Below are positions 1-12,400 of a stretch of DNA of 46,453 nucleotides, piece by piece. This DNA comes from Cochliopodium minus. Lineage: Eukaryota; Discosea; Himatismenida; Cochliopodiidae. The DNA lies in the NCBI GenBank assembly GCA_024220525.1, contig JAMYWO010000205.1:1-46453 (forward strand). The letters are read 5' to 3'. The position numbers were made by a program, and so were the translations under genes. The notes beneath the pieces are model-generated. The model did no database searches and was not told where the DNA came from. It saw only the letters and a program-made list of their open reading frames with translations. Numbering within the stretch: the first letter of the stretch is position 1; each line of letters opens with the position of its first letter.

Positions 1-1341
1 GCAATTGAAGCAAATAAAAGAAAAATCAGTTGGAATACAAAGGAAGGAGTGAAAGAACCAAATTACTGGGGAAGTATCACTCAATCATCCACTGTATCAA
101 TTGGAATTGATGAGAAAGGAGATGATGTTTACATTCCTTTGGGAAATCTTCTTCCAATGGTTCATCCAAATGATATCGTGATTGGAGGATGGGATATCAA
201 CAAAGCAAACATTGCTGAATCAATGAAACGTGCATGTGTTTTCGATTATGATCTTCAAAGACAATTGCATCCTCATCTTGAACATTTGATTCCAATGCCA
301 TCGATCTATTATCCTGATTTCATTGCAGCAAATCAAAGTGATAGAGCAGACAATTTGATTGAGGGAGATGATAAACAAAAACATCTTGAAAGAATCCGTT
401 CTGACATTCAAAAGTTCAAACAAAGCAACAGCTTGGACAAGGTTGTTGTCATTTGGTCTGCAAACACTGAAAGATTCGCTGAAATCATTGAAGGAGTGAA
501 TGATACTGCAGATAACCTTTTGAAATCAATCAAAATCTCACACTCTGAAGTATCTCCATCAACCATCTTTGCAGTTGCTTGTATTCTTGAAGGAGTTCCT
601 TTCATAAATGGATCTCCTCAAAACACTTTTGTTCCTGGTGCAGTTGAACTTGCAGAGAAACACAAATCTTTCATTGGAGGAGATGATTTCAAGAGTGGAC
701 AAACCAAAATGAAATCAGTTCTTGTTGATTTTCTTGTTTCAGCAGGTATCAAACCTGTTTCGATCACTTCTTACAATCACTTGGGAAATAATGATGGAAA
801 GAATTTGTCTGCTCCTTCTCAATTTCGCTCCAAAGAAATCTCAAAATCAAATGTTGTTGATGATATGGTTGCATCCAACGATATTCTTTACAAAGAAGGA
901 GAACATCCAGATCACATCGTTGTTATCAAGTATGTTCCATATGTAAAAGACTCAAAGAGAGCACTTGATGAATACATCAGTGAAATCTTTATGGGAGGAC
1001 AAAACACCATCTCAATGCATAACACTTGTGAAGATTCTCTTTTGGCCTCTCCTTTGATTTTGGATTTGGTAATTATGGCAGAGTTGTTCACAAGAATCCA
1101 ATACAAAACTGAAACAATGAGAAACTTTTCTCCTTTCCACTCTGTTTTGTCGATCCTTTCATACTTGCTCAAAGCTCCTCTTGTTCAAAAAGGGACTCCT
1201 GTTGTCAACTCTCTTTTCAAACAAAGAAGTTGTATTGTTAACATCTTTAGAGCTTGTATCGGTCTTCCTCCAACCAATGAAATGCAACTTGAGAACAGAA
1301 CTTGGAAGACAACTGGAGAATCAATCTTGACTCCAAATTAA
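1..1341 (+). CDS. INO1: myo-inositol-3-phosphate synthase, C-terminal 446 codons (5' end cut by window edge)
   Basis: Converts glucose 6-phosphate to 1L-myo-inositol 3-phosphate with NAD, the first step of inositol and phosphoinositide synthesis in the cytosol. The frame is open from base 1 (AIEANKRK...), so the apparent GTG start at 49 is internal. Family landmarks are [20 protein letters not shown], the catalytic-region [36 protein letters not shown] and [20 protein letters not shown]. There are no introns. The missing N-terminus, with the NAD-binding glycine loop, is found at 19809-20054 and 18016-18249, and base 1 follows on exactly from the codon where those fragments stop. TAA stop at 1339-1341, then convergent PEX11 after 155 bp. 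The identification is secure; which of the two N-termini belongs to it is inferred. Confidence 0.95.
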   Translation, partial: AIEANKRKISWNTKEGVKEPNYWGSITQSSTVSIGIDEKGDDVYIPLGNLLPMVHPNDIVIGGWDINKANIAESMKRACVFDYDLQRQLHPHLEHLIPMPSIYYPDFIAANQSDRADNLIEGDDKQKHLERIRSDIQKFKQSNSLDKVVVIWSANTERFAEIIEGVNDTADNLLKSIKISHSEVSPSTIFAVACILEGVPFINGSPQNTFVPGAVELAEKHKSFIGGDDFKSGQTKMKSVLVDFLVSAGIKPVSITSYNHLGNNDGKNLSAPSQFRSKEISKSNVVDDMVASNDILYKEGEHPDHIVVIKYVPYVKDSKRALDEYISEIFMGGQNTISMHNTCEDSLLASPLILDLVIMAELFTRIQYKTETMRNFSPFHSVLSILSYLLKAPLVQKGTPVVNSLFKQRSCIVNIFRACIGLPPTNEMQLENRTWKTTGESILTPN

Positions 1342-1496
1342 AATATTTATTTGTTAATTAAACTTTTCCGAAAATAATCTTTCTTTTTCAAAAATAGTTT
1401 TTATTTTTAAATAATTTAATTTTTAATAAATCATTGATTTCCACCATAGCTTGTACAATTCAAATATTAAATAATTTCATGCTTATTATCCACTCT

Positions 1497-2165
1497 TCAT
1501 TTCCATCTCTTATAGATTCCAATCAATCCATTTATCATTCCAAAGTAACCAATAGACTTTGAAGACCAGTTATTCTTCCAATTAGGAAAACAGAAATAGA
1601 TAGCCAGCTGCAAATCAGCAAAGTAGGAGATGAGGGTGATGATGGTCTCCTTTATCTTCTCACGTCTCTGCAATTCCTGCTTATGATCGCCTGATTTCTT
1701 TGAAATTTCTCTATTTAACTCCCTTATTTCATAAGCTATCCATACTAACACAGATACCATCCATGACCAACTTCCCACAAAATTATAGCTCCAATCTGAG
1801 AATTTTTTATTTAGCGGCAATATATTGTAATCCACAAGGAACGGTATATTATCAACGAAATAGTAGAAAAAATCAGAGATATGTGCACATAGCAATGCTA
1901 TCCACATTACCTTATTTTCTCTTTTAATATTTTCTTTGGAGAAATGATCTATCAATCCTGGCACTATATTGAGGGACATGAAAAACCTCCCTACTCTTCT
2001 GGCAGATCCCATTGATTGTCTGAATTCTTCCAATGTTTTTGCTCTCTCCTCATTTCCACTTTCTTTTGCTCTCTCTATGAATATTCTTGATCCATAATGC
2101 AACACCTTTACTATTTTATCTCTTCCACCATGATTATCCAACAAATTATTGATCTTTGACAACAT
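1497..2165 (-). CDS. PEX11: peroxisomal membrane biogenesis protein PEX11, 222 aa
   Basis: PEX11 proteins bind and elongate the peroxisomal membrane and promote peroxisome division. The N-terminus has the family signature DKIVKVLHYGSRIF (residues about 15-28), a mid-region SMGSARRVGRFF and a hydrophobic C-terminal half (WIALLCAHISDFFYYFVDNI and a second segment near the end). The frame is open upstream of the first ATG, but only a TTG lies there, within A-rich DNA, so I start at the ATG at 2165 (MLSKINNLLDNHGGRD). That gives 222 aa, usual for the PEX11C-like type. It is a single exon, unlike most genes here. It lies convergent to the inositol-3-phosphate synthase gene and tail-to-tail in order with NOC3 on the same strand. 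The ECH/ECI-like gene at 20993-22348 is the other peroxisomal gene in the window. Confidence 0.88.
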   Translation of the reverse strand: MLSKINNLLDNHGGRDKIVKVLHYGSRIFIERAKESGNEERAKTLEEFRQSMGSARRVGRFFMSLNIVPGLIDHFSKENIKRENKVMWIALLCAHISDFFYYFVDNIPFLVDYNILPLNKKFSDWSYNFVGSWSWMVSVLVWIAYEIRELNREISKKSGDHKQELQRREKIKETIITLISYFADLQLAIYFCFPNWKNNWSSKSIGYFGMINGLIGIYKRWK

Positions 2166-2396
2166 TTTTTTCCAAATCAATTTTTTTTTTTTCAATAAAG
2201 AAAAAACTTGGGATTTTATATTTTACCAAACAAATTTAAAAAGAAAACAAAAAGAAAAATCAATAAATTTTTAACTAACTTATAAATTATCTAAACACTG
2301 CTAGAAACTTTAACTTGCCTTTAATAGACGAAAAATTTTTCTTTTACAAATAGTTTTAAATTCAAATAGATTAATTAACAAATAAATAAAAAGTTT

Positions 2397-5300
2397 TTAA
2401 TTTCTTTTCTTTTTGTGATATTTGAAGGAGAGTTTCTCATAAAGATCATCTTCTTTAAGCAAGAGTTTCTGGGAGTCAATGAGAAAATCGCTTGGGATAT
2501 TCTCGGGAGCCTCCCTAATTAACAATTCTACCATTTTCTTTCTCTTTTTGCTTTCAGGCAACTAGAAAAAACAATATTAAAAAAAGAACATAAAAAAAAA
2601 TGAAAATAAAATAAAAAATTATAAATAAAAGTGAAATAAAAATATTTTTTTTGTCAGAAATTTTATTAGGTAGCTCAGAGTTGTCTGCAAAGAATTAAGA
2701 CAAATGCCTGAAATCATCATGATCAAAAAATATGATTCAAAAAAAAAAAAGGGGTACAGAAAAATAAAAAATAAAAATAAAATAAAAAATAAAAATAAAA
2801 AAAATTGTAGAAATAAAATAAAATAAAAAATTAAAAATAAGAATAAAATAAAAATTAATAAATTTTTTTTTCTACCTTTGTTATTTTTAAATATTTTTTA
2901 TCCAAAGGATGTTTTTTAGGTTTTTCAATGGGAGGATTAAAACCGCCAGTAGAAGTGTCATAAGCAGTGACCTCATGCAAAGCATCAAATCTTTCATTCA
3001 AAGGAATTTCTTTGCCTTGCAATATGTCACGGGAGACTCTTGAGATGGAGGGGTGGTAGTGTTGGGTGAGTAATGGGAGCTCCCACAGGCCGGTGGAGAA
3101 AGCGGAGCTGTGGTCTGGATCTTCTACGAATGGCAAGAAAGTACCTGCTCCTGTTGTTTCTTCGTCCAACATTTGTTGTAATCTTTTTTTTTTTTTTGTT
3201 ATTGGAAATGGTGAGTAATGATAATAAAAATTAAAAAAATAAAATAAAACCATTGTTAATAAAACAATTGAAATAAAAATTAAAAAAATTGAATAATACT
3301 TTAATTTGAGGTTTAAATAAGTTAAAAAAAACAATTTGGTAAAATCAAAATAAATGGAATTTAATTTAAATAAAAAATAAAAAATAAAAAATAAAAAATA
3401 AAAAATAAAAAATAAAAAATAAAAAATAAAAAATAAAAAATAAAAAAATCACAAAAGGAGAAATATAAAAATTTTAAAAAATAAATTTAAAAACCTTGGC
3501 TCGTGTTGCAACATCATTCGAATTACTCTCAAAAAACCCATGGTCAAATTAGGAGCACTGACAAGAGACAAAGTGGCCATTCTCTTCATATAAGCACCAC
3601 TTCTCAACAAGAAGGTCATCTTTCTTTGGATGAACATGGTTTGGAGACACTTCACTGCTGCGAGGGATATTTTGTTTTCTCTTCTTTCTGTGATTTCTGT
3701 GATACGTGGGTAGAGATATTTGAAAAATTCTCCAAGGTCTACGTTCAATACGTCACCAGTACCTTTGAAGAGAAAAAAAAAAGATTAAAATTAATGGTGA
3801 TATTATTAAAAAAAAAAATAAATAAATAAGAATTAAAATAACAATTAGAAAAACACAAAATAAGATAAAACAATGAATAACAGAACAACAAAAGTAAAAT
3901 TTACTCATGTAAAAAATTTTTATTGAAATTAAATTTGGAAAAAAAATAATAAAAAAAAATAATGAAAAAAAAATAATGAAATAATAAAAAAAAGAATAAA
4001 AAAAAATTAATCGTAAATTCTTTGTGAATTGTAACAAGACAAAATGAAATATTTTACTTTCTTGAAGTCCAAAAGCAGCCAAAACAGCATTCAAAGAACT
4101 TTCCAAGGAGAGTTTTTGTTCGATCAAAATGTCTCTGAGAGTTTTCAACAAATCATCCATAAAGTCAACGTTGATGAGATGCGCATACTTTGCAAGACCC
4201 TCCAACACAGGAGGCAACAACTTGTTGTTGTTGGTGTACTTCAAAATTCTGAAGTAGGTCAAGAACATCGACTTGAGGATGTTAGTTTGGAACATTTGTT
4301 CTTGTTGTTTGTTCTTTTCTGCTTTGGAGTGTTCCATTTCCTTTTCGAATTCTTTGTTTTCTTTGTGTTCCTAATAAAAAATAAATATTAAAATTATAAA
4401 AATATTAACACAAAATGAAAAAGATTCAAAATTTTTTGGAAATGATTTTGAAATATTCAAAATTAAATTAATAGACAAATATTTATCTAAATATTAAGAT
4501 AAAATATTGAATAAAATTACTAAAATGTTGATATAAAGAATTTAACTTTAATAAATTATAAATAAAATTGAAATAAAATATTGAAATAAAGATTCAAGAT
4601 GGTTGTTTTACTTTTTTCTGTTTACGAGACATTCTCTTTTTGGAGTTTGGATTTATTGTTGGCTCATATGGGTTGATATTTTTGACCTCTGATGTAAAGT
4701 TGACGGACATGAAACTTTCGATGATTTCTGGTCTAACATTGAACTCTAATTTAGGAAAAAAATAAAATAAAAAAATATTTAAAAATCGTTTTTGAAAATA
4801 AAAAAGTTACTTTTAAATTTTATAGATTGGGTTACAAGTTGTACAGCTTCTAAAACAGAATCTAAATTCTTGTTCATAGAAAAGACAGAAGAAATGGAAG
4901 AGATAGCAATCTTGGAGACGTCAGGATTATTGGAGTGCATCAAAGGAACCAAAACAGAGACGATATTCTTACTGAAATTGAAGCTAGGATTAAAGATCAA
5001 AAGCTCAGAAAGACACTTGATGGCAATCAACTTGAACTTTGTGACTTGGTTGGATTCGTACTTGGAAAAGTTGGTTTTGAGCACTTTGTCTATTTGATCG
5101 TTTTGTTTGATCTTGATGATGTTCTCCAAAATGAGCAAGTACTTTCTGTAGTTCTCCAACAAGCTAGCTTCGAACTTTCTTCTCTTCAGAACATCTTTGG
5201 AGACCTTGGATTTAAGTTCTTCTTCGGTGGGCATTCTGAGTCTGTACATAGGACGAAGATCTTTGTAGATGGACATTATGGAACCAATAGCCAACTTCTT

Positions 5301-6108
5301 TACGGTGATATCGCTATCGTAGATGAGTTTATTCAGTCCTGTTATTTTAAGGATGTTTTGTTCGGGATCTTCCAAGATGGAAGAAGCGATCGAGGCGATC
5401 TCTTCTTTTTTCTGTGTCATTCTTTCGTTTCTTTTTTTGAAGAGTTCCATTTCGAGCATTCTGGGATCCTGATTCGCCAACTCCTCCAAATTTTTATCAT
5501 CTTGACTGTATTCCTCGACAACTTCGATATCCATATCATCATCTTCATCATCTTCCTTGTTTCCCTCCCCGATATCTTCTCCTTCCTCCTCATCCTCTTC
5601 ACTGGATGATATCGAATCGAATACTAAATCTGTTCTCTTTTTGAGAAATCCATCTTTGGTTTTGATAGGTAACAAATTTCCTCTCTTTTCTTCATCTCTC
5701 CATTCTTTTGGAGCCTTTCTTGGCTGTTTCTCGAATTCCGATTCTATTGTTTTTTCTTCTTTATTATTCTTTTTTGATAGTTTCTTCTGTTTCAATTTTT
5801 CTCTTTCTTGTCTCTCATTCAATGCTTTGCTTTAAAGAGGAGATATAAATTTTAAAAATTGATAAATTATAAAGAAAAAAAATCTACTTTGTAGGAATAT
5901 CATTTTCATTTTCGAGCAAAAATGATATTTTATCTTGATTTTCTTCAATGAAATCAATATCTTCTTTTGTAACTCCATGTTCCAATTTATCTTTGTAAAT
6001 ATCTGTTTTTATAATTCTCTTTTTTTGTTTATTAGGTTTTTTTGATTTTGGTTTGTTATTGTTTGGTTTTAAATTGTTTTGATTTTTCTTAGCATTCTTC
6101 TTATTCAT
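2397..6108 (-). CDS. NOC3: nucleolar complex protein 3 (NOC3/NOC3L), 7 exons, 808 aa
   Basis: NOC3 pairs with NOC2 to carry pre-60S ribosomal particles from the nucleolus to the nucleoplasm; yeast Noc3 is also tied to replication origin licensing. Inferred exons: 6108-5888, 5829-4811, 4745-4612, 4370-4058, 3762-3495, 3182-2876, 2561-2397; all phases agree and give 808 aa, close to the human protein (about 800). Recognisable segments are KDLRPMYRLRMPTEEELKSK, FNFSKNIVSVLVPLMHSNNP, FLTYFRILKYTNNNKLLPPV, LEGLAKYAHLINVDFMDDLL, GAGTFLPFVEDPDHSSAFST and GLWELPLLTQHYHPSISRVS. The N-terminus is lysine-rich and basic, followed by a long acidic stretch (codons at about 5490-5610) typical of nucleolar factors. 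It is transcribed away from the V-ATPase gene across a 457 bp shared spacer. The A-rich intron at 3183-3494 (forward view) contains a heptamer array. Confidence 0.93.
3369..3448. repeat. (AAAAAAT)n heptamer microsatellite in a NOC3 intron
   Basis: About 11 nearly perfect copies of the heptamer AAAAAAT, seen directly. It sits inside the intron between NOC3 exons 5 and 6. The same heptamer (or its complement) recurs at 20056-20130 and 45666-45720. Confidence 0.95.
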
Positions 6109-6565
6109 ATTTGGTGATTTTGCATTTTTTTTCTGTTGTGATCAAAATTATTGTAAGGAAACATGTGGAAGATTTATATTCGATACATACCATCATTTTG
6201 AATAAAATTCTGTTTTTCTCAATTATTTATCAAACAAATCTCAAAATCTTGATTTTTTTTTTTTTAATTTTTCTCCATTTTTTATTTTCTTTTTTCAATT
6301 TATTGGAGGTTATAGAATTTTATTCAATCAATTTTAATTCAAATTTAGATCCAATTAGAAAATTTTGATACAATGTATCTTTTTATTTGAAAGAATATAC
6401 TTTTAGAAAGAAAAAGTGAAAGAATTATAAAAACCAATCAAAAATAATTTTAAAATAATATATAAAAAAAAAAATAAAGGTAATATAAATATTTTTAAAA
6501 ATACTCACCTATCCAAAAAAACATGAATTCATAATTGTTAAAATATCAAAAATAAAGTTTTTAAG
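6109..6565. promoter_or_regulatory. divergent intergenic region between NOC3 and V-ATPase subunit a
   Basis: 457 bp of AT-rich DNA between two start codons on opposite strands, so it must hold both promoters unless these lie within genes. I see no clear TATA or initiator element that stands out from the AT background. The open frame across 6111-6368 has only low-complexity hydrophobic coding potential and is not called as a gene. Confidence 0.55.
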
Positions 6566-9207
6566 ATGGTAAAAAAAAATATCTCATAAACAATTTTTAT
6601 CCCTTTATATATTAATATATCAAATCATAAATATAAATAGGGAGAACTCTTTAGAAGTCAAGAAATCCAATTAATACAGCTCTTTATCCAGTTTGATGCA
6701 GCTCATGATACTGTTGAAGAGCTTGGTAATCTTGGGAGAGTACAATTTAGAGATGTAATATTTAAAAAAAAATTTTTTTTTTTTCAATGAATATAAAATC
6801 TATGGAGAAATAAATTATACTATAATTTTAACCAATAATAATGTATATATTAGTTAAATTCAGAGGATACTGCTTTCCAACGTAATTTCGTTAATGATGT
6901 TAAAAGATGTGATGAAATGGAAGATAGATTAATCACAATCTTAAACGAACTTGCAAGAGAAAAGAAAGAAGGAGCAGATTTTATTGTGGAAGATTCTGGG
7001 CTTGATAATAAACCAATCACTATGGATGCTTTGGAGGTATAATTTTTTATATTCATTGATCTTTCTGAAAAATTAATTAATATTTTTAAAAAAAATTATA
7101 GCAAAGATTAGAATTAGAAGAAAGAGAATTGGTTGGTGAAAACAGCAATACCGAACAATTGGAAAGAAGAAAGAATGAATTGACTGAACTTAAACATGTA
7201 TTAGAGAAAGATTCCACCTTCTTCCATGAAGCAGGAGATATCAGAGGAGAATCAAATCTTGAGGGAGAATCTATCAACCTCATTTCTGGAGAAAAGGGAA
7301 AAGATGATGATTTTGAAACTCCATATCCAAAAATGGGATTTAATTTGGGATTCATCACTGGTGTCATCCAAGAAGATAAATTCCTTGCTTTTGAACGTGT
7401 CTTATGGAGAGCAACAAGAGGAAACTTGTTCATGAGAAGCGAACAAATCCATGATTATATCATTGATCCACATACAAGAGAAGAAGTCACCAAAGTTGTA
7501 TTCATCATTTTCTTCCAAGGTCAAAGAATCCAAAACAAAATCAAAAAAATCTGTGAAGCATTCAAGGCGAACATCTACCAATGTCCTGAAAGCGCAAATG
7601 AAAGAAATGAATTGTTGAGAGAGATCAAGACCCAATTGAAGAATTTAGAAATTGTTATCGAGAAGGGTAAAGAACATAGATTGAAAATCCTTAGAAGATG
7701 TGGTTCTGAAATTAGAAACTGGGAAGTTAAAGTAGCAACTGAGAAATCAATCTATCACACCATGAACTTGTTTAACTATGATCATGGGCGTAGATGTTTG
7801 ATTGCAGAAGGATGGTGCCCAAAAGAATGCATAAATGAAGTACAATATGCTCTCCGTAAAGCAACCGAAAGATCTGGTTCTGTTGTTCCATCCATTTTAT
7901 CCATCATTCAACCTAACGAAACTCCACCAACCTACTTTAAGGTAAACAAGTATACTGCTGCTTACCAAGATATTGTTGATGCTTACGGTATTCCTCATTA
8001 TGGAGAAATCAATCCTACTGTATTTACCATCATGACCTTTCCTTTCCTCTTTGCAGTGATGTATGGAGATATCGGTCATGGTATTTTGATTTTGTTGTTT
8101 GCTATTGCTCTCCTCGCAAATGAAAAGAAACTCGCAAAAGTAAAGATGAATGAAATCTTGCAAATGATGTTTGATGGTCGTTATGTCTTGCTTATGATGG
8201 CTATCGGAACATTGTATACTGGTCTTTTATACAATGAGTTTTTTGCTATTCCTATGAACATCTTTGGATCAAAGTGGGAGAAATGTACTGGTCCTTATTT
8301 GTGCCCAAATCCTAACAAACCTACCTATCCTTTTGGTGTTGATCCTGCATGGAAAGGTTCAAAGAACGAATTGATCTTCCTCAACTCTTTGAAGATGAAA
8401 TTGTCTGTCATCATTGGAGTAATTCAAATGATGATGGGTATCTTTATGCATTGTTTGAATGCTATTCACTTCAAGAAGTGGTACAACATCTTTTTTGAGT
8501 TTATCCCTCAAACTCTCTTCATGTTGTCCATCTTTGGTTACATGGACTTTTTGATCATTCTTAAATGGGTTAAACCATGGCCTGATCCATCCAAAGCACC
8601 AAACATTATCAACGTCCTCATTCAAATGTTCTTGCAACCAACCTCCCCTGATGCAATCAATCTCAACCTCCTCGGATCTGTCCAAAAACCAATCCAAATC
8701 GTTCTCGTCATCATTGCAGGTATCTGTATCCCAATCATGTTATTGCCTAAACCTTTACTCTTGAGAAGAGATGCTATGAGAGGACACCACGATCCTGAGC
8801 ATGGAGATCATTTTGAATTCGGAGAAGTCTTCATTCATCAATTGATTCACACCATTGAGTTTGTTCTTGGATCCATTTCCAACACTGCTAGTTATTTGCG
8901 TTTGTGGGCTCTTTCTCTTGCCCATGCTGAACTTTCCATTGTGTTTTGGGAAAAGATCATGGTTGCTATGTTGGGTCTTTCTGATGGATCTAGTGCTGGG
9001 TTCGTTTACATGTATGTTGGTTTTGCTGTCTGGGCTGCTTTCACTGTTGGTGTGTTACTTATTATGGAATCTTTGAGTGCCTTTCTTCATGCTTTGAGAT
9101 TACATTGGGTAGAGTTCCAAAATAAGTTCTACCTTGGTGATGGACGTAAATTTGCTCCTTACAGATTTAATGATCTTGTCCTTGCCAACTCATTTATTCA
9201 AGTTTAA
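6566..9207 (+). CDS. V-type ATPase 100/116-kDa subunit a, 4 exons, 801 aa
   Basis: Subunit a of the membrane Vo sector forms the proton half-channels of the vacuolar/endosomal H+ pump. Exons: 6566-6568, 6641-6754, 6854-7036, 7102-9207. Exon 1 is the start codon alone (ATG then GT), and exon 2 continues GELFRSQEIQLIQLFI; together they give MGELFRS, the same first seven residues as I recall for animal a1 subunits. The cytosolic N-terminal half has LGNLGRVQFRD and LNSEDTAFQRNFVNDVKRCD. The C-terminal half has about eight membrane segments, including FPFLFAVMYGDIGHGI. The essential proton-pathway arginine is present at residue 700 in SYLRLWALSLAHAEL. Same strand as UBA1, 202 bp upstream of it. 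Family assignment is certain; the single-codon exon is inferred. Confidence 0.96.
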
Positions 9208-9409
9208 TCACAAAAATTAAAAAAAATTTATATTTCCACATAATTTGAAATACAAATATTCCAATTAAACATGTTATTTAATACCAAATATACCCATCAT
9301 TAGTTTGATGAGTTTTTAAATTGTAGATAATAAAAATTGTAATGTATTAAATAAAATAATAAAAAAATAAAATCGAAAAAAGTACAATATCAAACAAAAT
9401 CCATAACAA

Positions 9410-12400
9410 ATGAACGAGAATAAAGAGAATTTAGAATATGATGATAAATGGTCAAGGTAAAATTTTTTCTTTCAAATTTAAATAGGACAACAAATTTACT
9501 TTTCATAATTTGCTTTTAAATAGATTGATTCACGCAATTGGAAAGGAAGCTTTGATGAAGATGGTATTCAAAATTTTTTAAAACAATTTCTTCAACTCAT
9601 TATTAAATTATCCTCCTAATAAAATTTAATTAGCAACAAGCAAAAATTTTAGTATCAGGATTGAAAGGTCTTGGAATGGAAATTGGTAAATATTTTTGAT
9701 ATATATCTTGAAATTTATTTTTTAATTCCTCATCAAATCTTGATATTTATAGCTAAAAATGTTGTATTGATGGGTATTAGAAAATGCACAATCTATGATA
9801 ATGAAAAAGTAGAAATCAGAGATCTTTCATCCCAAGTAAAAACATTTTTTTCGATTTTATCACTAAATAATTCAAAAAAAAAAATATATTTCAATATTTG
9901 AAATATCATCCAATTTAAATTTTTCTTTTTAGTTCTTTTTGAGAGAAGGAGATGTTGGAAAAATTCGTTCTGAAGTAGTCAGACCTAGACTCCAAGAATT
10001 GAATGATGGATGTAATTTGGATGTTGCCAAAGAAATCAACGACGAAATCTTGCTCCAACACACTATTGTCATCATGACAAATAACAAATCTCTCACTGAA
10101 TTGAAGAGAGTCTCAGAATTGTGCCATGAAAAAGGTATTGCATTCATTTGTACTGATACTTTTGGATTGTGGGGTTATGGTTTTGCTGATTTTGGAAAGG
10201 AGCACATAATTACTGATAAGAATGGAGAACCTGCAACTGAAGGATATATTTTGGCTTTGATTAAAGATGAAAACAATCAAGGTAAAATTAAATTATAATT
10301 GAATAATATACTATCATGAAGTTTTATAAAAACAAATTATCTTTTAAAAACAAGATGTACAATTAATTTTTTAAATCATCTTTATTTTAAAGGATATATC
10401 ACTTCTCAAACAAGACATAATCTCGAAGATGGAGATATCATCAAAATCGAAGAGGTAGAAGGATACAGCTCTTTGAACGGAAACAGTTTCAAGGTTGAAG
10501 TGAAGGGTCCTTTCGATTTGGCCATTGGAGATTTGAGCAAGTACGAAGGAAACTACGTTAAAGGAGGAATGTACATTTTGCAAAAGCTTCCAACCAAACA
10601 TTCCTACAATTCTATGGGATCTTTGTTGGCTGAACCTATTGCTTTTGACAAGGTTGTTACTTTGGATTGGGCATACATGGGAGAAAATGCACAAAATGTT
10701 GTTCTTTTCCAAGCTTTGCTCGCTTTCAGAGAAAAACACAATGGTGATTTGCCTCGTTCTTACAATGACGAAGATACCAATGAAGTCCTCGAGTTGGCAA
10801 AGAAAATCAATGATGAAACTGAAAAAACAGAGTTGAACATTGACTTGTTGAAGAGAATCATCAGACAATCCAGAGGAGACTTAAACTGTATGGCTGCATT
10901 CTTTGGAGGTATTTTGGCCCAAGAAGCTATCAAATCTCAATCCGGTAAATATGTTCCTCTTGATCAATTCTTCTTCTATGATGCAGTAAGAAATTGCTTG
11001 CCAGAGAAAGAGTTGGACTTGTCTGAATACAAAGAAGAAGGAACAAGATACGATGGTCAAATTTGTGTTCTAGGAAAAACAGTACAACATCAATTGGAAA
11101 ACTTGAAGTACTTTTTGGTCGGAGCAGGAGCTATTGGATGTGAAATGTTGAAAAACTTTTGCATGATCGGTCTCTCTGCAGGTAAGGAAGGATTGCTCAA
11201 AATCGTAGATTTGGATATCATTGAAATCTCCAACTTGAATCGTCAGTTCCTTTACAGACCTCATGATGTAAAGAAACCAAAAGCAGAGTGCAGTGCTAGA
11301 GCTGCAAAGGTGATGAACCCTAACATCAACATCCAAACCTTTACCACCAAAGTATGCCCTGAAACCGAAGATGTATATAACGATGAGTATTGGAATGGTT
11401 TGGACGGTGTTTGTAACGCTCTTGATAACTTGCAAGCCAGACTTTATGTTGATTCCAGATGTGTTTTCTACAGAAAGAGTCTTTTGGAGAGTGGTACCTT
11501 GGGAACTAAAGGTAACACCCAAGTTATTGTTCCTGGATTGACTCAATACTATGGTGAAAGTAGAGATCCTGAACCTACTGAAACTGCTAGAGTAATTCTT
11601 CACATTCTTCTTTTTTTTTTCGTCAACTTTTTATTTACCAAAATTTTTTTTTTAGTGTTTGTTACATTCTTTCCCATCTAACATTGATATGTGTCTTCAA
11701 TGGGCTAGAGAATTGATCTTTGAAGGAGAGTTTGTAAGTTACATCGAATCATTCAACAACTACCTCAAAAAAGCAGATTACATTGACACCATGGAAGAGA
11801 TGCAACTCAGAAAGACTTTGGACAACTTTAAGAAGATCCTTCCTCTCCCAAAGAGCTTTGATGATTGTATCGTATGGGCAAGAACTCAATTCCAACAATA
11901 CTACAACCACGATCCTAAACAATTGATCCACAACTTCCCTCTTGACAAAAAAGATAACAATGGAACTCCTTTCTGGACTGGAACAAGAAGACCTCCTATT
12001 TCATTGGAATTTGATGCTAAGAACGATGATCATGCAAACTTTGTTGTTTCTGCTACCTTTTTGAGAGCTTACACTTGTGGTATCATCGATAATGAATTGA
12101 AACCTGGTGATATTGAAGACAAAGTGAAACACATTCTTAGTGTTGCTTCAAAGGTCACCTTCCCTCCTTTTGTACCTGCCAAGGGTTTGAAGATTGCAAC
12201 CAACGAAGAAGAAGAAAAAGAATTGCAAAAGTCTGAATCATCTGGAACCAAAGAGGAACTTCTCAAGATTCTTCCTCCACGTGAATCCACCAAACCTTTG
12301 GTTATTTGCGATTTCGAAAAGGATGATGACAGAAACTTCCACATTGACTTTATTCACTCTAGTTCCAACTTGAAAGCAGCTGCATACAGCATCAAATTAG

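Noticed and set aside
49-1341. INO1 starting at a GTG at base 49
   Set aside because: The frame is open to base 1 and the upstream residues ([16 protein letters not shown]) match the enzyme family.
1497-2195. PEX11 starting at the TTG at 2195
   Set aside because: The ten extra residues come from an A-rich leader. The ATG at 2165 gives the normal N-terminus, and non-ATG starts are not expected here.
3369-3448. Telomeric repeat
   Set aside because: The AAAAAAT array is internal to an intron, lacks G, and similar arrays occur in several introns.
4935-5609. 224-codon plus-strand open frame
   Set aside because: It is antisense to the acidic and helical part of NOC3, whose protein is clearly conserved. 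The reverse frame is a by-product of codon bias.
6111-6368. 85-codon plus-strand open frame upstream of V-ATPase
   Set aside because: It is dominated by Phe, Leu and Ile from T-rich DNA, has no conserved phrase, and lies within a divergent promoter region.
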